From Jatrophihabitans sp. (GTDB lineage: Bacteria; Actinomycetota; Actinomycetes; Mycobacteriales; Jatrophihabitantaceae), in NCBI GenBank assembly GCA_025966255.1, contig JAOPVG010000325.1:1-13640 (forward strand): a DNA stretch of 13,640 nt. The letters are read 5' to 3'. Below are positions 5,972 to 13,157 of the stretch, piece by piece. The notes under the pieces were generated by a model that saw only the letters and a list, made by a program, of their open reading frames with translations, searched no databases and was not told the origin of the DNA. Position 1 is the first letter of the stretch; each line of letters opens with the position of its first letter. Made by a program: the position numbers and the translations under genes.

Positions 5972-7218
5972 GCACCGCTTACGCCGGCACGCTTCGTTGC
6001 CCGCGCTGCAGCCAGGACTACGCGGAGTCGTCAGCCTTCGAAATGTGCGCAACCTGCGAGGCTCAGGGCCAGCACGTGAACGCGTTGCCGGTGTACGAGC
6101 TGTCTCGGCTTCCTCGAGGCTTGCGCGCGGATCTCGCCCAACCGGGGCTGTTCCGGTACCGAGACCTGCTCCCACTGGGGTCCGCGACCGTGCCTGTGTC
6201 GCTGGGCGAGGGAGCGACGCCGCTACTGCCGATCCGCCGGGTCGCGGAGCAACTGGACACCGGCGAGCTGTACTGGAAGGACGAGTCGCGCAACCCGACC
6301 TGGTCGTACAAGGACCGACTGGCGGCCGTCGGCATCACCAAGGCCCGCGAGGCCGGCGCTGAGGTCGTGATCGTGTCGAGCACGGGCAATCACGGCGCAG
6401 CGGTCGCGGCCTACGCCGCCGCGGCGGCCATCAGGTGCGTAGCGCTGACAATCGAGTCGGTTCCGCTGACGATGAAAGTGCTCATGCAGTCGTTCGGGGC
6501 TCACGTCGTTGCCTTGAAAAACCCGTCCGATCGGTGGGCGATCATGCGTGCGGCGATCCGTGCGCACGGGTGGATGCCGATGTCGGGCTTCGTCGACCCA
6601 CCGGCCGGGTCCAACCCCTTCGCCATCGACGGCTACAAGACCATCGCCTACGAAATCGTCGCAGACCTCGGTCGCGCGCCCGACGTCGTGATCACCCCGG
6701 TGGCCTACGGCGACGGCATTGTCGGGCTGCAGCGTGGCTTCGCAGACCTCCTCGAACTCGGAGAGATCACGCAGGTGCCCCGCCTGGTGGCGGCCGAGGT
6801 GTTCGGGCCGTACGCCAGATCGGCAGGCGGCCAACCGGGCCGGGACAGCCGGGTCGAGAGCGGTCCGTCGGTCGCGTTCTCCATCGCGACGCCGGTCGCG
6901 ACCTTCCAGGGGCACCAGGCGATCGCGGCCACCAGAGGAACGGCGGTAGCGACGCCGAGCGACGGCGACATCCTTGCCGCGCAAGAGATGCTGGCCCGCC
7001 TCGAAGGCATGTATGTCGAGGCATCCTCCGCCATCACGCTGGCCGCGTTGCGTGCCTTGCGGGCGAGCGGCGAGCTGCGAGCGGACGACGTCGTGGTGTG
7101 CATCGGTACTTCCACCGGACTCAAGGACATCGGCGCAACTGCGTCGATGCTGCCCGCGGTGCCGGTGATCGAGCCGACCCTGGCCGCGCTCGAGCACACG
7201 ATGAACGCTGCCTCGTGA
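5968..7218 (+). CDS. PLP-dependent threonine-synthase-like lyase with zinc ribbon
   Basis: The 416-residue fold-type II PLP enzyme is closest in layout to threonine synthase. A zinc ribbon opens the protein (C11xxC14 and C27xxC30). K115 in NPTWSYKDRL is the expected Schiff-base lysine; threonine synthases usually read NPTGSFKDR, so Trp replaces the Gly and Tyr the Phe. SSTGNHGAAVAAYAA (137-151) is the phosphate/substrate loop, and a CIGTSTGLKD segment lies near the C terminus. It probably acts on an amino acid or an O-activated hydroxy-amino acid by beta- or gamma-elimination or replacement. Housekeeping ThrC is less likely, because no thrB or hom lies nearby and the gene sits in a catabolic-looking operon. 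GTG 5968 overlaps the M24 stop (GTGA). Confidence 0.85.
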   Translation: MSTAYAGTLRCPRCSQDYAESSAFEMCATCEAQGQHVNALPVYELSRLPRGLRADLAQPGLFRYRDLLPLGSATVPVSLGEGATPLLPIRRVAEQLDTGELYWKDESRNPTWSYKDRLAAVGITKAREAGAEVVIVSSTGNHGAAVAAYAAAAAIRCVALTIESVPLTMKVLMQSFGAHVVALKNPSDRWAIMRAAIRAHGWMPMSGFVDPPAGSNPFAIDGYKTIAYEIVADLGRAPDVVITPVAYGDGIVGLQRGFADLLELGEITQVPRLVAAEVFGPYARSAGGQPGRDSRVESGPSVAFSIATPVATFQGHQAIAATRGTAVATPSDGDILAAQEMLARLEGMYVEASSAITLAALRALRASGELRADDVVVCIGTSTGLKDIGATASMLPAVPVIEPTLAALEHTMNAAS

Positions 7219-8183
7219 AGGTTGGGTTCGCCCCGTCCGGGACCCGTCGAGCGGACGAGGCGGTCGCGGTCGCCGTCGCCGTCGAGCAGGCGGGCTTCGA
7301 CGAGGTGTGGCTGTCGGAGGACTACTTCGAGCGCGGCGCCTTCGCTCTTGCCGGCGCCGTCGCGTCCTCGACCAGCCGGGTTGCTCTCGGCGTCGGCGTC
7401 GTCAACCCATGGACCAGGCATCCGGTGTTGACCGCGATGGAGTTCGCCGGCCTGGACGAGCTCAGCTCCGGCCGGGCGGTACTTGGACTCGGTGCCAGCA
7501 ACAGACGCTGGATGTCCGATCAACTCGGCATTGCGTTCGAGACGCCGCTCGGCCGGCTGGCGGAGTGCGTCGAGATCATCCGAGGAGTACTGACCGGCGC
7601 GGCGGTGAGCCATCACGGGGCGGGGTGGGACGTCGAGGCGCAACTGTCCTTTTCTCCGCTGCGCACCGACCCGCCGATCGTCCTCGGTGTCAAAGGGGCC
7701 CGCGCGCTCGCCCGCGCTGGTCAGATCGCCGACGGGGTGTTCCTGTCGGTTCTGTCGTCTCCTGACTACATCCGCTGGGCCCGCGGCCAGGTCGCCCGGC
7801 CGGAGTGCGGAATGTCCGCGTACGCCCTGTTGTCATGTGAACCGGACGCGGCCGCTGCTCGGAACGCAATCCGGCCGACGGTCGCGAAGTTTCTCGGGAT
7901 CCACGGCGACCACGACATCACCCGGCAGGCCGGCATCGACCCTGACCTGGCCACGCGTTTTCGCGTGGCCCTGCTCGCTGGACGACCGGCCGTCGAGCTC
8001 GTCAGCGATGACCTGCTCGACGCGCTGGTGGTGGCCGGCGACCGCGAGATGTGTGCCGAGCGTCTCCACCGGCTGCAGGAGGCCGGACTGGAGACCGTCG
8101 TTCTCCTCGAGACTCCGGGAAGCTCCACCGCGGACGTCATCACCGAAGCTCGCGCGTGCATCGAGCTCGCCGGGATCGGCTGA
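7215..8183 (+). CDS. LLM-class oxidoreductase 2 (Mer-like F420 family)
   Basis: The 322-residue second luciferase-like enzyme is clearly different from the first. It shows MKVGFAPSGTRRADEAVAV, EQAGFDEVWLSEDYF (24-38), GVGVVNPWTRHPVLTAME (59-76) and LDELSSGRAVLGLGASN (80-96), a pattern typical of the methylene-tetrahydromethanopterin reductase-like branch, often F420-dependent. It ends with a VAGDREMCAERL segment and a VVLLETPG strand. The start is GTG 7215, overlapping the PLP gene's TGA (GTGA). The frame stays open far upstream, to about 6435, but that stretch is the wrong-frame shadow of the PLP gene. Its TGA (8181-8183) directly abuts the TAG of the convergent regulator gene. Confidence 0.86.
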   Translation: MKVGFAPSGTRRADEAVAVAVAVEQAGFDEVWLSEDYFERGAFALAGAVASSTSRVALGVGVVNPWTRHPVLTAMEFAGLDELSSGRAVLGLGASNRRWMSDQLGIAFETPLGRLAECVEIIRGVLTGAAVSHHGAGWDVEAQLSFSPLRTDPPIVLGVKGARALARAGQIADGVFLSVLSSPDYIRWARGQVARPECGMSAYALLSCEPDAAAARNAIRPTVAKFLGIHGDHDITRQAGIDPDLATRFRVALLAGRPAVELVSDDLLDALVVAGDREMCAERLHRLQEAGLETVVLLETPGSSTADVITEARACIELAGIG

Positions 8184-9407
8184 CTAGCTCGCGAGCAGGC
8201 TCTGGGCTCGCAGTGCGAGGGAGAATCCGATCGCATCGGTCGGGTTGCGGACATCATGACCGGTCAGTTCCCGCACCCGTCGCAGCCGGTAGGCGATCGT
8301 GTTGACGTGGACCACCAATCGGGTGGCCGTCGCCTGGGCGGACATGCTGAGGCTCAGGTACTCGCTGATCGTTTCGATCAGTTGCGGATGCGACTCGAGG
8401 GCCCTCAGGTGACTGCTGATCAACTTGTGCGCGGCTTCGGGGTTGGTCAACAACATCACGTCCACGACCACGTCGCCGTACATGACCACTTCATTGCCAC
8501 GCCGTTGCCGGAGCCCCACCTCGAGGGCCATCAACGCCTGGTGACACGATATCCGGGCCTCGGCGAGGCTCTCGTAGAGGTCGCCTACGCCCGCCACCAC
8601 CTCGAAGCGGTAAGGCAGCGGGTCGAGCGCCCGGCGGATCACGGCCAAGGCGTCCCGTTTGCCGGCCGGTATCAGCAGTATCAGTGCGTTGTCACGAACG
8701 CCGACGATCGGCATCGGATTGCGCGCCTCGATGAGACGGGTGAGCAGGTGGCGTCGGAGCCTGCTGAGTCCGGCCATCGCGTCCTCGCCGACGTCATCGC
8801 TCACAACGGTCAAGGCGATGCACCGATAGGGCACTGATGGATTGGCGCCGATGAGCCGCGCATGCGCGTCGATCTCCACCCGGTCGCCGGCCGAGCCGTC
8901 GACGAGCCGCGTCACGAGGACCGCGACACTGTCGGTGTGGTCCTTTTGCAGGTGGCGGTAGGTCTCGACATAAGCCTCGGCGGTCGTCACTTCGGCCTTG
9001 TCCAGGATCGCGCTGATTGCCCGGATGCCGTTGCGCTGCTCGGCGCTGTTGAACCCGGCGCGAATGCAGAAGACGCAGAACGCGTCGATCAGGACCCGCT
9101 CGGCGACGCGCCAGGACTGGATCATCCCGGAGAGCGGGATGCCCTGAAGTGCGCGGGTTCGGCCTAGGACGTTCAGCCGCTTCCGGTCGTCGTCGTCGAT
9201 GTCCCGCCCACTGCTCATGAATTCCAACGTGTGCTCGATATTCGGGCGGACCTGCTCCTCGAGTGCAGCACGGTCGGTCAAGATGTCGTTGTAAGCAGGT
9301 ACCGATTCCCAGACGCGGGTCGTGATCTCGTCGACCAGCGGGGCAAGTTCGGACAGCAGGTGCATACCTGCGAGCTCGAGCGCTGTCGGGCCTAGCCCTA
9401 ATTCCAC
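8184..9407 (-). CDS. PucR-family transcriptional regulator
   Basis: The 407-residue regulator has an N-terminal helical region (about 10-155) resembling the RsbRD N-terminal domain, with ALQGIPLSGMIQSWRV. A middle GGDEF-like/CdaR-type region follows at about 170-320. The C-terminal PucR helix-turn-helix spans about 345-405, with LIETISEYL, SMSAQATATRL and the recognition stretch HVNTIAYRLRRVRELTG (367-383). PucR-type proteins usually respond to a metabolite and control adjacent catabolic genes. GTG 9407 is preferred over longer starts (to 9554) because GAGGAG lies 5 bp before it on the minus strand. It is convergent with the catabolic operon and divergent from the hydrolase-importer operon. 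Confidence 0.88.
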   Translation of the reverse strand: MELGLGPTALELAGMHLLSELAPLVDEITTRVWESVPAYNDILTDRAALEEQVRPNIEHTLEFMSSGRDIDDDDRKRLNVLGRTRALQGIPLSGMIQSWRVAERVLIDAFCVFCIRAGFNSAEQRNGIRAISAILDKAEVTTAEAYVETYRHLQKDHTDSVAVLVTRLVDGSAGDRVEIDAHARLIGANPSVPYRCIALTVVSDDVGEDAMAGLSRLRRHLLTRLIEARNPMPIVGVRDNALILLIPAGKRDALAVIRRALDPLPYRFEVVAGVGDLYESLAEARISCHQALMALEVGLRQRRGNEVVMYGDVVVDVMLLTNPEAAHKLISSHLRALESHPQLIETISEYLSLSMSAQATATRLVVHVNTIAYRLRRVRELTGHDVRNPTDAIGFSLALRAQSLLAS

Positions 9408-9412
9408 GTGAT

Positions 9413-9418
9413 CTCCTC
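9413..9418 (-). promoter_or_regulatory. Ribosome-binding site deciding the regulator start
   Basis: The minus strand reads GAGGAG, five bases before GTG at 9405-9407. Upstream in-frame starts lack such a site and would translate a proline/arginine-rich stretch unlike the family. Confidence 0.75.
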
Positions 9419-9495
9419 GCGGCCACCCCCGAGGTGGTGGCGGCGGCCCGGCTTCGAATCTACCCAGCCTGAATGGCGAAATGTGGCCGCAATGA

Positions 9496-9502
9496 CTGTG
9501 TA
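9496..9502 (-). promoter_or_regulatory. TACACAG heptamer facing the regulator gene
   Basis: The minus strand reads TACACAG, with the 3' side 88 bp from the regulator's start. It is the mirror of the heptamer at 9624-9630 across the same spacer, but the upstream GTG half is GCA here. It is a candidate autoregulation site. Confidence 0.35.
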
Positions 9503-9535
9503 TCGGTGCCGTTACGCGATCTGTCCGCCGAACCG

Positions 9536-9548
9536 TCCGACTGTCGGA
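9536..9548. promoter_or_regulatory. Perfect 6-1-6 palindrome in the divergent spacer
   Basis: TCCGAC and GTCGGA flank a single T. It lies between the two oppositely oriented heptamers, a plausible place for an operator acting on both promoters. It is not found at the first LLM gene, so it may be specific to this spacer. Confidence 0.35.
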
Positions 9549-9616
9549 AGGCACAACAGAAGACGAGGCGTTTTGGTGAGGGCGACCGTAGTGACCGCTG
9601 CTTTCGGAGGACGAGG

Positions 9617-9630
9617 GTGTCTATACACAG
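9617..9630 (+). promoter_or_regulatory. GTG-N4-TACACAG element before the hydrolase gene
   Basis: It matches 3660-3673 in 10 of 14 positions (GTG and TACACAG identical, the four between them differing). It ends 21 bp before the hydrolase GTG. That position would suit a repressor site over the transcription start, or part of a -10 element. Confidence 0.4.
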
Positions 9631-9651
9631 TCCATAGCCCCGAGGAGAACC

Positions 9652-10293
9652 GTGGTCACCTGGCAGCTGGACCCCGCGCGGACGGCGCTGGTGGTCGTCG
9701 ACCTGCAGAACCTGTTCGTGGAGGGGCACGCACCGATCTCTGCCCCCGACGGACTGCTTGTCCTCGAACGCAAGAACGAACTTGCCGCGACCTGCCGGGC
9801 ACTCGGCTTGCCCGTCATCTACACCGCGCACATGCTTCGCGACGACCTAGCCAACATCGGCCAGCTGGAGCACATGTTCCCGGTCATGCGGGACGAGGGG
9901 CTGATCAGCCAGAGCAGCGAACCGGCGGCGATCCACCCGGGCTTCAAAGTCGGTCCGGACGACATCTTTCTCATCAAGCCGCGCTTCGGTTCCTTCACCG
10001 GCACTGACCTGGAATTGATCCTGCGGGGAAAGGGAATCGACACTGTGATCATTGGCGGCATCGCCACCAATGTCTGCGTCGAGACGACGGCCCGCGAAGC
10101 CAATCATCGCGAGTTCAAGGTGGTGTTTCTCTCCGACGGCACGACCGCCGGCGAGTACGCCGACGTCGGGTGGGGCACGCTCACGCCCGCCGAGGTGCAG
10201 AAGGCGACGCTGACGATCATGGCGTATGCCTTCGCTGAGGTGACCAGCTGCGACGACGTGGCGAAGCGGCTGACCGCCGCCGCCGACGCATGA
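9652..10293 (+). CDS. Isochorismatase-family cysteine hydrolase
   Basis: The 213-residue protein is of normal length for the family. The catalytic triad is present: D17 in VVVDLQN, K109 in IKPRFGSF and C142 in ATNVCVETTARE, with the GGIATN turn before the cysteine. Such enzymes hydrolyse amides, carbamoyl groups or ureido acids (nicotinamidase, N-carbamoylsarcosine amidase, RutB) or, without the Cys, isochorismate. The intact Cys favours amide or carbamoyl hydrolysis. GTG 9652 has GAGGAG (9642-9647) 4 bp upstream. It leads the importer operon, with 94 bp before the binding-protein gene, so it probably acts on the imported compound or on a ring-opened product made by the LLM enzymes. Confidence 0.9.
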   Translation: MVTWQLDPARTALVVVDLQNLFVEGHAPISAPDGLLVLERKNELAATCRALGLPVIYTAHMLRDDLANIGQLEHMFPVMRDEGLISQSSEPAAIHPGFKVGPDDIFLIKPRFGSFTGTDLELILRGKGIDTVIIGGIATNVCVETTAREANHREFKVVFLSDGTTAGEYADVGWGTLTPAEVQKATLTIMAYAFAEVTSCDDVAKRLTAAADA

Positions 10294-10322
10294 CCCTCGA
10301 ATTGACCGCCGATCTCTGAAAC

Positions 10323-10342
10323 GTCGGCGCAGCGGCGCCGAC
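10323..10342 (+). promoter_or_regulatory. Strong hairpin between hydrolase and binding-protein genes
   Basis: GTCGGCGC and GCGCCGAC form a perfect 8-bp stem around AGCG. No T-run follows, so full termination is unlikely. In ABC operons such hairpins often protect or process mRNA so that the binding protein is made in excess. It could also be a partial attenuator. Confidence 0.5.
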
Positions 10343-10387
10343 ACATCGCCGTCAGTACTCATCGTAAGACCCCGAAGAGGAGACCTC

Positions 10388-11503
10388 ATGTCCAACATGA
10401 TCGACCGCCGGACGCTGCTGGTTCGCGGCGCCGGGCTGGCCGCGCTCGTACTGGGCGGTGGTCTCCTCGAGGCCTGCAGCTCAGGCTCCAAGGGCGGGAC
10501 GGCGGCCGCAACGTCCAGTGGCGGGTCAGCCGCCTCCGGCTCGCTCGGCGCGTTGAATTTCCGCTTCGACTGGATCAAGCACGTGGAATTCGCGGGCGAG
10601 TTCATCGCTGACTCGTCGGGCTATTTCATCGACGAGGGATTCAGCTCCGTCAACCTGATCGCGGGCGGCCCCACCGCCACGCCCGCGGAGACCGATCTGG
10701 TGCAAGGCAAGGCGTTCATCGGGCTCTCGTCACCGGGTATCACCGCCGCGGCAGTCGAACAGGGTGCGCCGTTGAAGATCATCGGCGCGACGTATCAAAA
10801 GAACCCGTATTGCATCTTGTCGATGGATCACAACCCCATCCCGAACCCCGAGGCGATGAAGGGAAAGAAGATCGGTGTGCAGGCGGCGAACATGGCGCCG
10901 TGGCAGGCATTCCTCAAAGCCAACAACATCGATCCGAAGTCGCTGACGACCGTTCCCGTGCAATTCGATCCCCTGGTGCTGACGACGGGCTCGGTGGACG
11001 GCTGGTTCGGTTTCTCGACGAACGAGCCGATCGCGTTGAAGCAGAAGGGATTCGCCGCCAGCTACTTCCTGCTGGCCGACCACAACTACGCCCTCGTCGG
11101 GCAGGTCTTCATCACGACTCAGGACTCGATCGACAAGAAGCGCGATGCGCTGAAGGCCGTGCTGCGCGCCGAGCTTCGCGGTTGGAAGGACAACCTGACC
11201 GACCCGAAGAAGGGCGCGACCCTCGCCGCGACGAAGTACGGCACCAACCTCGGCCTCGAAGTCGGCGAGCAGACCCAGGAAGCGATCGCCGCGAACAAGC
11301 TCATCGTCTCGGCCGACACGGTCAAGAACGGCCTGTTCACGATGACTCCCCAACTGATCAACACGAACATGCAGATCATGGCGTTGTCGGGGTCAAAGTT
11401 GACCGCCGACAAGCTGTTCGACCTAAGTCTGCTGGACGAGATCTACAAGGCCCAACCCTCGCTGGTCACCAGCGGCGTGCCGTTGAAGGCGGTTGGCTCT
11501 TGA
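10388..11503 (+). CDS. NMT1/THI5-type ABC transporter substrate-binding lipoprotein
   Basis: The 371-residue protein starts with [11 protein letters not shown], a Tat-like twin Arg at 7-8, a hydrophobic stretch and the lipobox LLEAC with C30 as the lipidated cysteine; a Ser/Gly/Ala linker follows. The mature domain opens with [20 protein letters not shown] and GYFIDEGF, the NMT1/THI5 opening also seen in thiamine-pyrimidine, riboflavin-precursor and sulfonate binders. It continues with [20 protein letters not shown] and [17 protein letters not shown]. It should capture the substrate outside the membrane and pass it to the two permeases. ATG 10388 has AGAGGAG 5 bp upstream, a strong site fitting high expression. 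The ligand cannot be named; a small heterocycle is plausible given the neighbours. Confidence 0.9.
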   Translation: MSNMIDRRTLLVRGAGLAALVLGGGLLEACSSGSKGGTAAATSSGGSAASGSLGALNFRFDWIKHVEFAGEFIADSSGYFIDEGFSSVNLIAGGPTATPAETDLVQGKAFIGLSSPGITAAAVEQGAPLKIIGATYQKNPYCILSMDHNPIPNPEAMKGKKIGVQAANMAPWQAFLKANNIDPKSLTTVPVQFDPLVLTTGSVDGWFGFSTNEPIALKQKGFAASYFLLADHNYALVGQVFITTQDSIDKKRDALKAVLRAELRGWKDNLTDPKKGATLAATKYGTNLGLEVGEQTQEAIAANKLIVSADTVKNGLFTMTPQLINTNMQIMALSGSKLTADKLFDLSLLDEIYKAQPSLVTSGVPLKAVGS

Positions 11504-11520
11504 CGGCGGCCATCGGCGGA

Positions 11521-12330
11521 ATGGGTGGCGCGGTGGAGACCCCGCCGGGCGGCGGTATCTCACTACGAGGGTTGACCAAGCAGTTCCGGCTAGGGCGGCG
11601 CACCGGCGTAACCGCTTTGGACAACGTTGACCTGGACACGACCGAAGGTTCGTTCCTCACCCTGCTCGGCCCGTCGGGCTGTGGCAAGTCGACGGTGTTA
11701 CGCGTCCTGGCCGGCCTGGAGCAGCCGACGTCCGGCAGCGCCGCCGTCCATGGCGAGTCCCCTCGCGAGTTGGTCCGCCGCCATCACCTCGGGATCGCGT
11801 TCCAGGATCCGGCGTTGCTGCCCTGGCGCTCGGTGGCCGGCAACATCCGGCTGCCGCTCGAAGTCGCGGGTGTGAAAGCCGACCCCGCGACGGTGGACGA
11901 GCTGATCAAACTCGTCGGGTTGGAGGAGTTCCGCAATGCCCGGCCGGCTCAGCTGTCCGGCGGGATGCGGCAGCGGGTCGCGATCGCCCGAGCGCTCGTC
12001 ATCGAACCGCAGGTGCTGCTGCTGGACGAACCGTTCGGCGCGCTGGACGACATGACCCGCCAACGCCTCAATGTCGAGCTGTTGCGGGTCTGGGCCGAAC
12101 GCAGAACCACCACCCTCATGGTCACGCACAGCATCAGCGAGGCGGTATTCCTTTCGGATTGCGTTGCCGTGATGAGTGCTCGCCCGGGCCGCGTCATCGA
12201 GGTCGTGCCCATCGACCTGCCCCGCCCACGGGCGCCGGAGATCCAACGGACACCGGAGTTCCACCGGCTGCACGACTACCTGTCGGCGTTGCTCTTCGAG
12301 CGACGGACGCAGCCGGTGGGCAATCGCTGA
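11521..12330 (+). CDS. ABC transporter ATP-binding protein (nitrate/sulfonate/THI5-type importer)
   Basis: The 269-residue ATPase has every nucleotide-binding motif: Walker [10 protein letters not shown] (50-58), Q-loop FQDPALLPW (Q95), signature [15 protein letters not shown] (145-159), Walker [13 protein letters not shown] (165-176) and the switch H203 in MVTHS. The sequence between Q-loop and signature and the tail [14 protein letters not shown] match importers of the SsuB/TauB/ThiZ type. It would power uptake as a dimer under the two permeases. ATG 11521 lacks a clear ribosome-binding site. TTG 11500, overlapping the binding-protein stop as TTGA with GAAGG 10 bp upstream, is a real alternative that would add seven residues. 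The stop shares one base with the next gene's ATG (TGATG). Confidence 0.9.
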   Translation: MGGAVETPPGGGISLRGLTKQFRLGRRTGVTALDNVDLDTTEGSFLTLLGPSGCGKSTVLRVLAGLEQPTSGSAAVHGESPRELVRRHHLGIAFQDPALLPWRSVAGNIRLPLEVAGVKADPATVDELIKLVGLEEFRNARPAQLSGGMRQRVAIARALVIEPQVLLLDEPFGALDDMTRQRLNVELLRVWAERRTTTLMVTHSISEAVFLSDCVAVMSARPGRVIEVVPIDLPRPRAPEIQRTPEFHRLHDYLSALLFERRTQPVGNR

Positions 12331-13157
12331 TGTCCATCCCATCGGTCGATTTGGATGCGGCTGCCGTTCCCACCCGTCGCCGGGGTAGCCGGCCGGACGC
12401 GCGCTCGTTCGGTGGCGCGCTCGGGGTGGTCGTGCTGCTCGTCGTGTGGTGGCTGCTCGCGGTCACGGTGCTGTCGAAGGGTTCGGCGGTGCCCACGCCC
12501 TGGGCCGTCGTACGTCAGGTCCTCCACGACGGCTGGACCTTCTACGGTCCGAACGTCCGGGCGACCGCGGGGGAGGCGGCCAAAGGATTCCTTTGGGGCA
12601 ATGTCGCAGCCATCGGCCTGGCCGTCGTGGTGTTGTTGGTCCCGCCCGTCGAGGCGTTGGCGCTGCAACTGGGGCTGATGAGCTACTGCATGCCGATCAT
12701 CGCGGTCGGCCCAATCCTGGTCGTCGTCTTCAATGGCCGCACCCCGATGGTGGCGTTGTCTGCTCTCTCGGTCTTCTTCACAACCCTCATCGGCAGCCTT
12801 GTCGGGTTGCGCGCCGCCGACCCGGTCACCCTCGACGTGGTGAAGGCCTACGGCGGGGGACGGTGGCAGCAGCTGCGTCGAGTGCAGGTGATCTCTGCAG
12901 TTCCCGGAGTCCTGGCCGCCCTGAAGATCGCCGCTCCCGCGGCGCTGCTCGGTGCCATAATCGGTGAGTTCCTGGGCAACGTCGACAGCGGTATCGGCGT
13001 GTCGATGACCATCGCGGAGCAGCAACTCGATGTCGCTCGCACGTGGGGGATTGCGTTGGTCGCGGCCGTCGTCGCCGGAGTGGCTTACGGAGCAATCGCC
13101 CTCGTCGCGCGGCTGTTGACGCCGTGGGTCAACGGCCGGTCGGGAGCACCGCGATGA
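12330..13157 (+). CDS. ABC transporter permease 1
   Basis: The 275-residue protein of the BPD_transp_1 (SsuC/TauC-like) type has about six membrane helices: 28-49, 88-106, 112-134, 138-160, about 198-216 and 240-263. The EAA-like cytoplasmic loop that docks on the ATPase lies at about 170-192, KAYGGGRWQQLRRVQVISAV, followed by PGVLAALKIAAPAALLGAI. ATG 12330 overlaps the ATPase stop by one base. The frame extends upstream inside the ATPase gene, but that is a shadow. The stop overlaps the second permease (ATGA). Most importers of this family use one permease as a homodimer, so a second adjacent permease points to a heterodimer. Confidence 0.89.
   Translation: MSIPSVDLDAAAVPTRRRGSRPDARSFGGALGVVVLLVVWWLLAVTVLSKGSAVPTPWAVVRQVLHDGWTFYGPNVRATAGEAAKGFLWGNVAAIGLAVVVLLVPPVEALALQLGLMSYCMPIIAVGPILVVVFNGRTPMVALSALSVFFTTLIGSLVGLRAADPVTLDVVKAYGGGRWQQLRRVQVISAVPGVLAALKIAAPAALLGAIIGEFLGNVDSGIGVSMTIAEQQLDVARTWGIALVAAVVAGVAYGAIALVARLLTPWVNGRSGAPR

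Larger units (their letters stand above)
9408..9651. promoter_or_regulatory. Divergent control region between regulator and hydrolase-importer operon
   Basis: This 244-bp spacer should contain promoters for both directions. It holds CTGTGTA (9496-9502), the palindrome at 9536-9548, the GTG-N4-TACACAG element (9617-9630) and a CCACC/GGTGG stem (9423-9437) in the regulator's leader. TATACA at 9622-9627 could be a -10 element, but no convincing -35 lies 16-18 bp upstream. Confidence 0.6.

Noticed and set aside
4778..6175. Long minus-strand open frame (465 codons) opposite the M24 gene
   Set aside because: Arg/Gly/Asp-rich with no recognisable motif; it mirrors a clear M24 protein and is typical of GC-rich antisense frames.
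6435..7214. N-terminal extension of the second LLM enzyme
   Set aside because: This stretch is the PLP gene read in another frame; the family N terminus begins at GTG 7215.
9408..9554. 49-residue longer N terminus for the regulator
   Set aside because: Proline/arginine-rich, unlike PucR proteins; the GTG at 9407 has a strong ribosome-binding site.
9622..9627. TATACA as a firm -10 promoter element
   Set aside because: No acceptable -35 hexamer at 16-18 bp upstream; kept only as a possibility.
3745..10293. Calling the cluster a Rut pyrimidine pathway (rutA/rutB)
   Set aside because: Only broad family matches; no other rut gene is visible and extra enzymes are present, so naming would overreach.
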